DNA of 7,166 nucleotides from Planctomycetales bacterium (GTDB taxonomy: Bacteria > Planctomycetota > Planctomycetia > Pirellulales > Thermoguttaceae). Position numbers and translations under genes: made by a program. Below, piece after piece: positions 6,170 through 7,166 of the stretch (positions are counted from its first letter, which is position 1; every line of letters starts with the position of its first letter). The notes under the pieces were generated by a model. The model was not told where the DNA came from. It saw only the letters and a list, made by a program, of their open reading frames with translations, and searched no databases. The DNA lies in NCBI GenBank assembly GCA_007122045.1, contig SKJM01000247.1:1-7166 (forward strand), in the 5' to 3' direction.

Positions 6170-7166
6170 TTACTGTCCCGGCACCGGGCCGTACGCCTCG
6201 AACTCCCAAATGCGGGTCAGGTTGCCCGGCGTGCGGGTGACGACCAGCCGGAGCCGGTCGGTTGTCACCGCCGGGAAACGGACGTGCCAGTCGACGTTCT
6301 GGTTCTCCTCGGTCTTCGTGGCCTCGATGTCCTGATACGCCGTGCCATCGTGGTACTGCACGACGAAGTTCGTGATGGGCGTCTTCGGCCCGTCCCGGCC
6401 GCCCGCCTGCCCGGTCACGATCCGCAGCGCGCCGATCTTCTGCGGCGTCTCCCAGGCCAGTCCCACCGTATCGGGCGATTCATCGCTGCTCACCCAGCGG
6501 AGGCTGTTGTCGCTGTAGCTGACGCGCCCGTCGTTGATGTTCCCGGCCGGGTATTGCTGCGCGTTGTAGAAGCTGGAAACTTCCACCTTGGCCGAGTGCG
6601 CCAAGTTCGTCCCCGCGCCGTCGAGCCATTTCGGCGCGGCCGGAGGAGCGGGCGGGGTGGGGATGGGCAGCTTGCCCACGCCCTCGGTCATCAGCTCCTT
6701 CAACTCGTCGAGATGGTCGGTGTAGACCTGGCGGGGATCGACGTCGTGCCGCTTGCACACGGCCGCGGCCATGCCCACCACCTCGCCCACCATGCCCAGC
6801 GTCCGCATCACCCGCACCGTACCCAGCGCTACGTGCGTCACACTGATGTTCCGGCCCGCCATGAACAGGTTGTCCACATTGCGCGAGTAGAAGCAGCGGT
6901 AGGGGACCGGGTAGGGAGCGATTCGCACGTGCTCGGCCCGGGCGCGAAACTCCTTGCCGGGGAAATGCCGCTTCTGGAAATCCGTCGGGTAGTGCAGGTC
7001 GATGGTCCAGGTGGTGGTGACCGCGGCGTCGGGGAACTCGCGCTGACCGACGATGTCCTGCTGCTGGAGGATCACGTCGCCGAGCAGCCGCCGCGACTCG
7101 CGCTTTCCGCCGACGTAGGCGACCCATTCCAACTCGCGGTTGGCGTAGCGCGCTTTGTCGGGCGCG
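6170..7166 (-). CDS. FAD-dependent oxidoreductase with C-terminal discoidin (F5/8 type C) domain, 5' part missing
   Basis: The reading frame stays open to the right window edge, so the true start and the N-terminal FAD-binding Rossmann motif lie outside. The 331 visible residues divide in two. Residues 1 to about 160 resemble the C-terminal half of the FAD_oxidored (PF12831-type) family, with PYPVPYRCFYSRNVDNLFMAGR (84-105) and the helix-rich VTHVALGTVRVMRTLGMVGEV (109-129) that contacts FAD. A proline-rich linker, LPIPTPPAPPAAP (166-178), follows. Residues about 185-327 look like a galactose-binding-like F5/8 type C fold: NLAHSAKVEVSS, the INDGR strand, WVSSDESP, then VGLAWETPQKIGALRIV, ending IWEFEAYG. 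Such fusions are frequent in planctomycetes and related bacteria and are usually linked to polysaccharide-related oxidation, but the substrate is unknown. Translation ends with two tandem TAA codons. The TTG at 7132 is not a likely start, because homologous-looking sequence continues upstream of it. Confidence 0.92.
   Translation of the reverse strand, partial: APDKARYANRELEWVAYVGGKRESRRLLGDVILQQQDIVGQREFPDAAVTTTWTIDLHYPTDFQKRHFPGKEFRARAEHVRIAPYPVPYRCFYSRNVDNLFMAGRNISVTHVALGTVRVMRTLGMVGEVVGMAAAVCKRHDVDPRQVYTDHLDELKELMTEGVGKLPIPTPPAPPAAPKWLDGAGTNLAHSAKVEVSSFYNAQQYPAGNINDGRVSYSDNSLRWVSSDESPDTVGLAWETPQKIGALRIVTGQAGGRDGPKTPITNFVVQYHDGTAYQDIEATKTEENQNVDWHVRFPAVTTDRLRLVVTRTPGNLTRIWEFEAYGPVPGQ

Noticed and set aside
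1..7166. CRISPR array, tRNA/rRNA genes, insertion sequence, toxin-antitoxin or defence system
   Set aside because: I found no regularly spaced repeats, cloverleaf-like sequences, transposase motifs or terminal repeats, and all the larger genes belong to recognised non-defence families.

Overview
The window is GC-rich bacterial DNA in which every supported gene lies on the minus strand. The gene content points to a planctomycete-like bacterium, or a related lineage such as Verrucomicrobia. The indicators are a large secreted beta-strand-repeat protein with a PEP-CTERM sorting tail, and an FAD-dependent oxidoreductase fused to a discoidin-type domain. This placement is an inference from gene content, not a phylogenetic result.

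In the direction of transcription (right to left) the order is: (1) the 3' part of an FAD-dependent oxidoreductase with a C-terminal F5/8-type C domain, entering from the right edge and followed by a strong inverted repeat that may be its terminator; (2) an exact-consensus sigma-70 promoter (TTGACA, 17-base spacer, TATAAT), a leader with a run of eight C, an excellent Shine-Dalgarno site, and a 679-residue PEP-CTERM protein with autotransporter-type repeats; (3) a 69-codon ORF with coding-like codon composition and no recognised family; (4) a 190-residue nitroreductase-family flavoprotein, followed by a hairpin that may terminate it; (5) a 190-base gap with three adjacent inverted repeats; (6) a 464-residue beta-CASP metallo-beta-lactamase-fold protein, probably an RNA nuclease; (7) a cardiolipin synthase of the two-HKD phospholipase D type, running off the left edge with only its last residues missing.

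The genes do not form an obvious pathway. The PEP-CTERM protein and the oxidoreductase/discoidin protein probably act at or outside the cell surface. The cardiolipin synthase acts in the membrane, and the nitroreductase and beta-CASP protein in the cytoplasm. I found no CRISPR array, tRNA, rRNA, transposase or recognisable defence system. The points most worth a second look are the textbook promoter and C-tract leader of the PEP-CTERM gene, the orphan 69-codon ORF, and the inverted-repeat cluster upstream of the beta-CASP gene.
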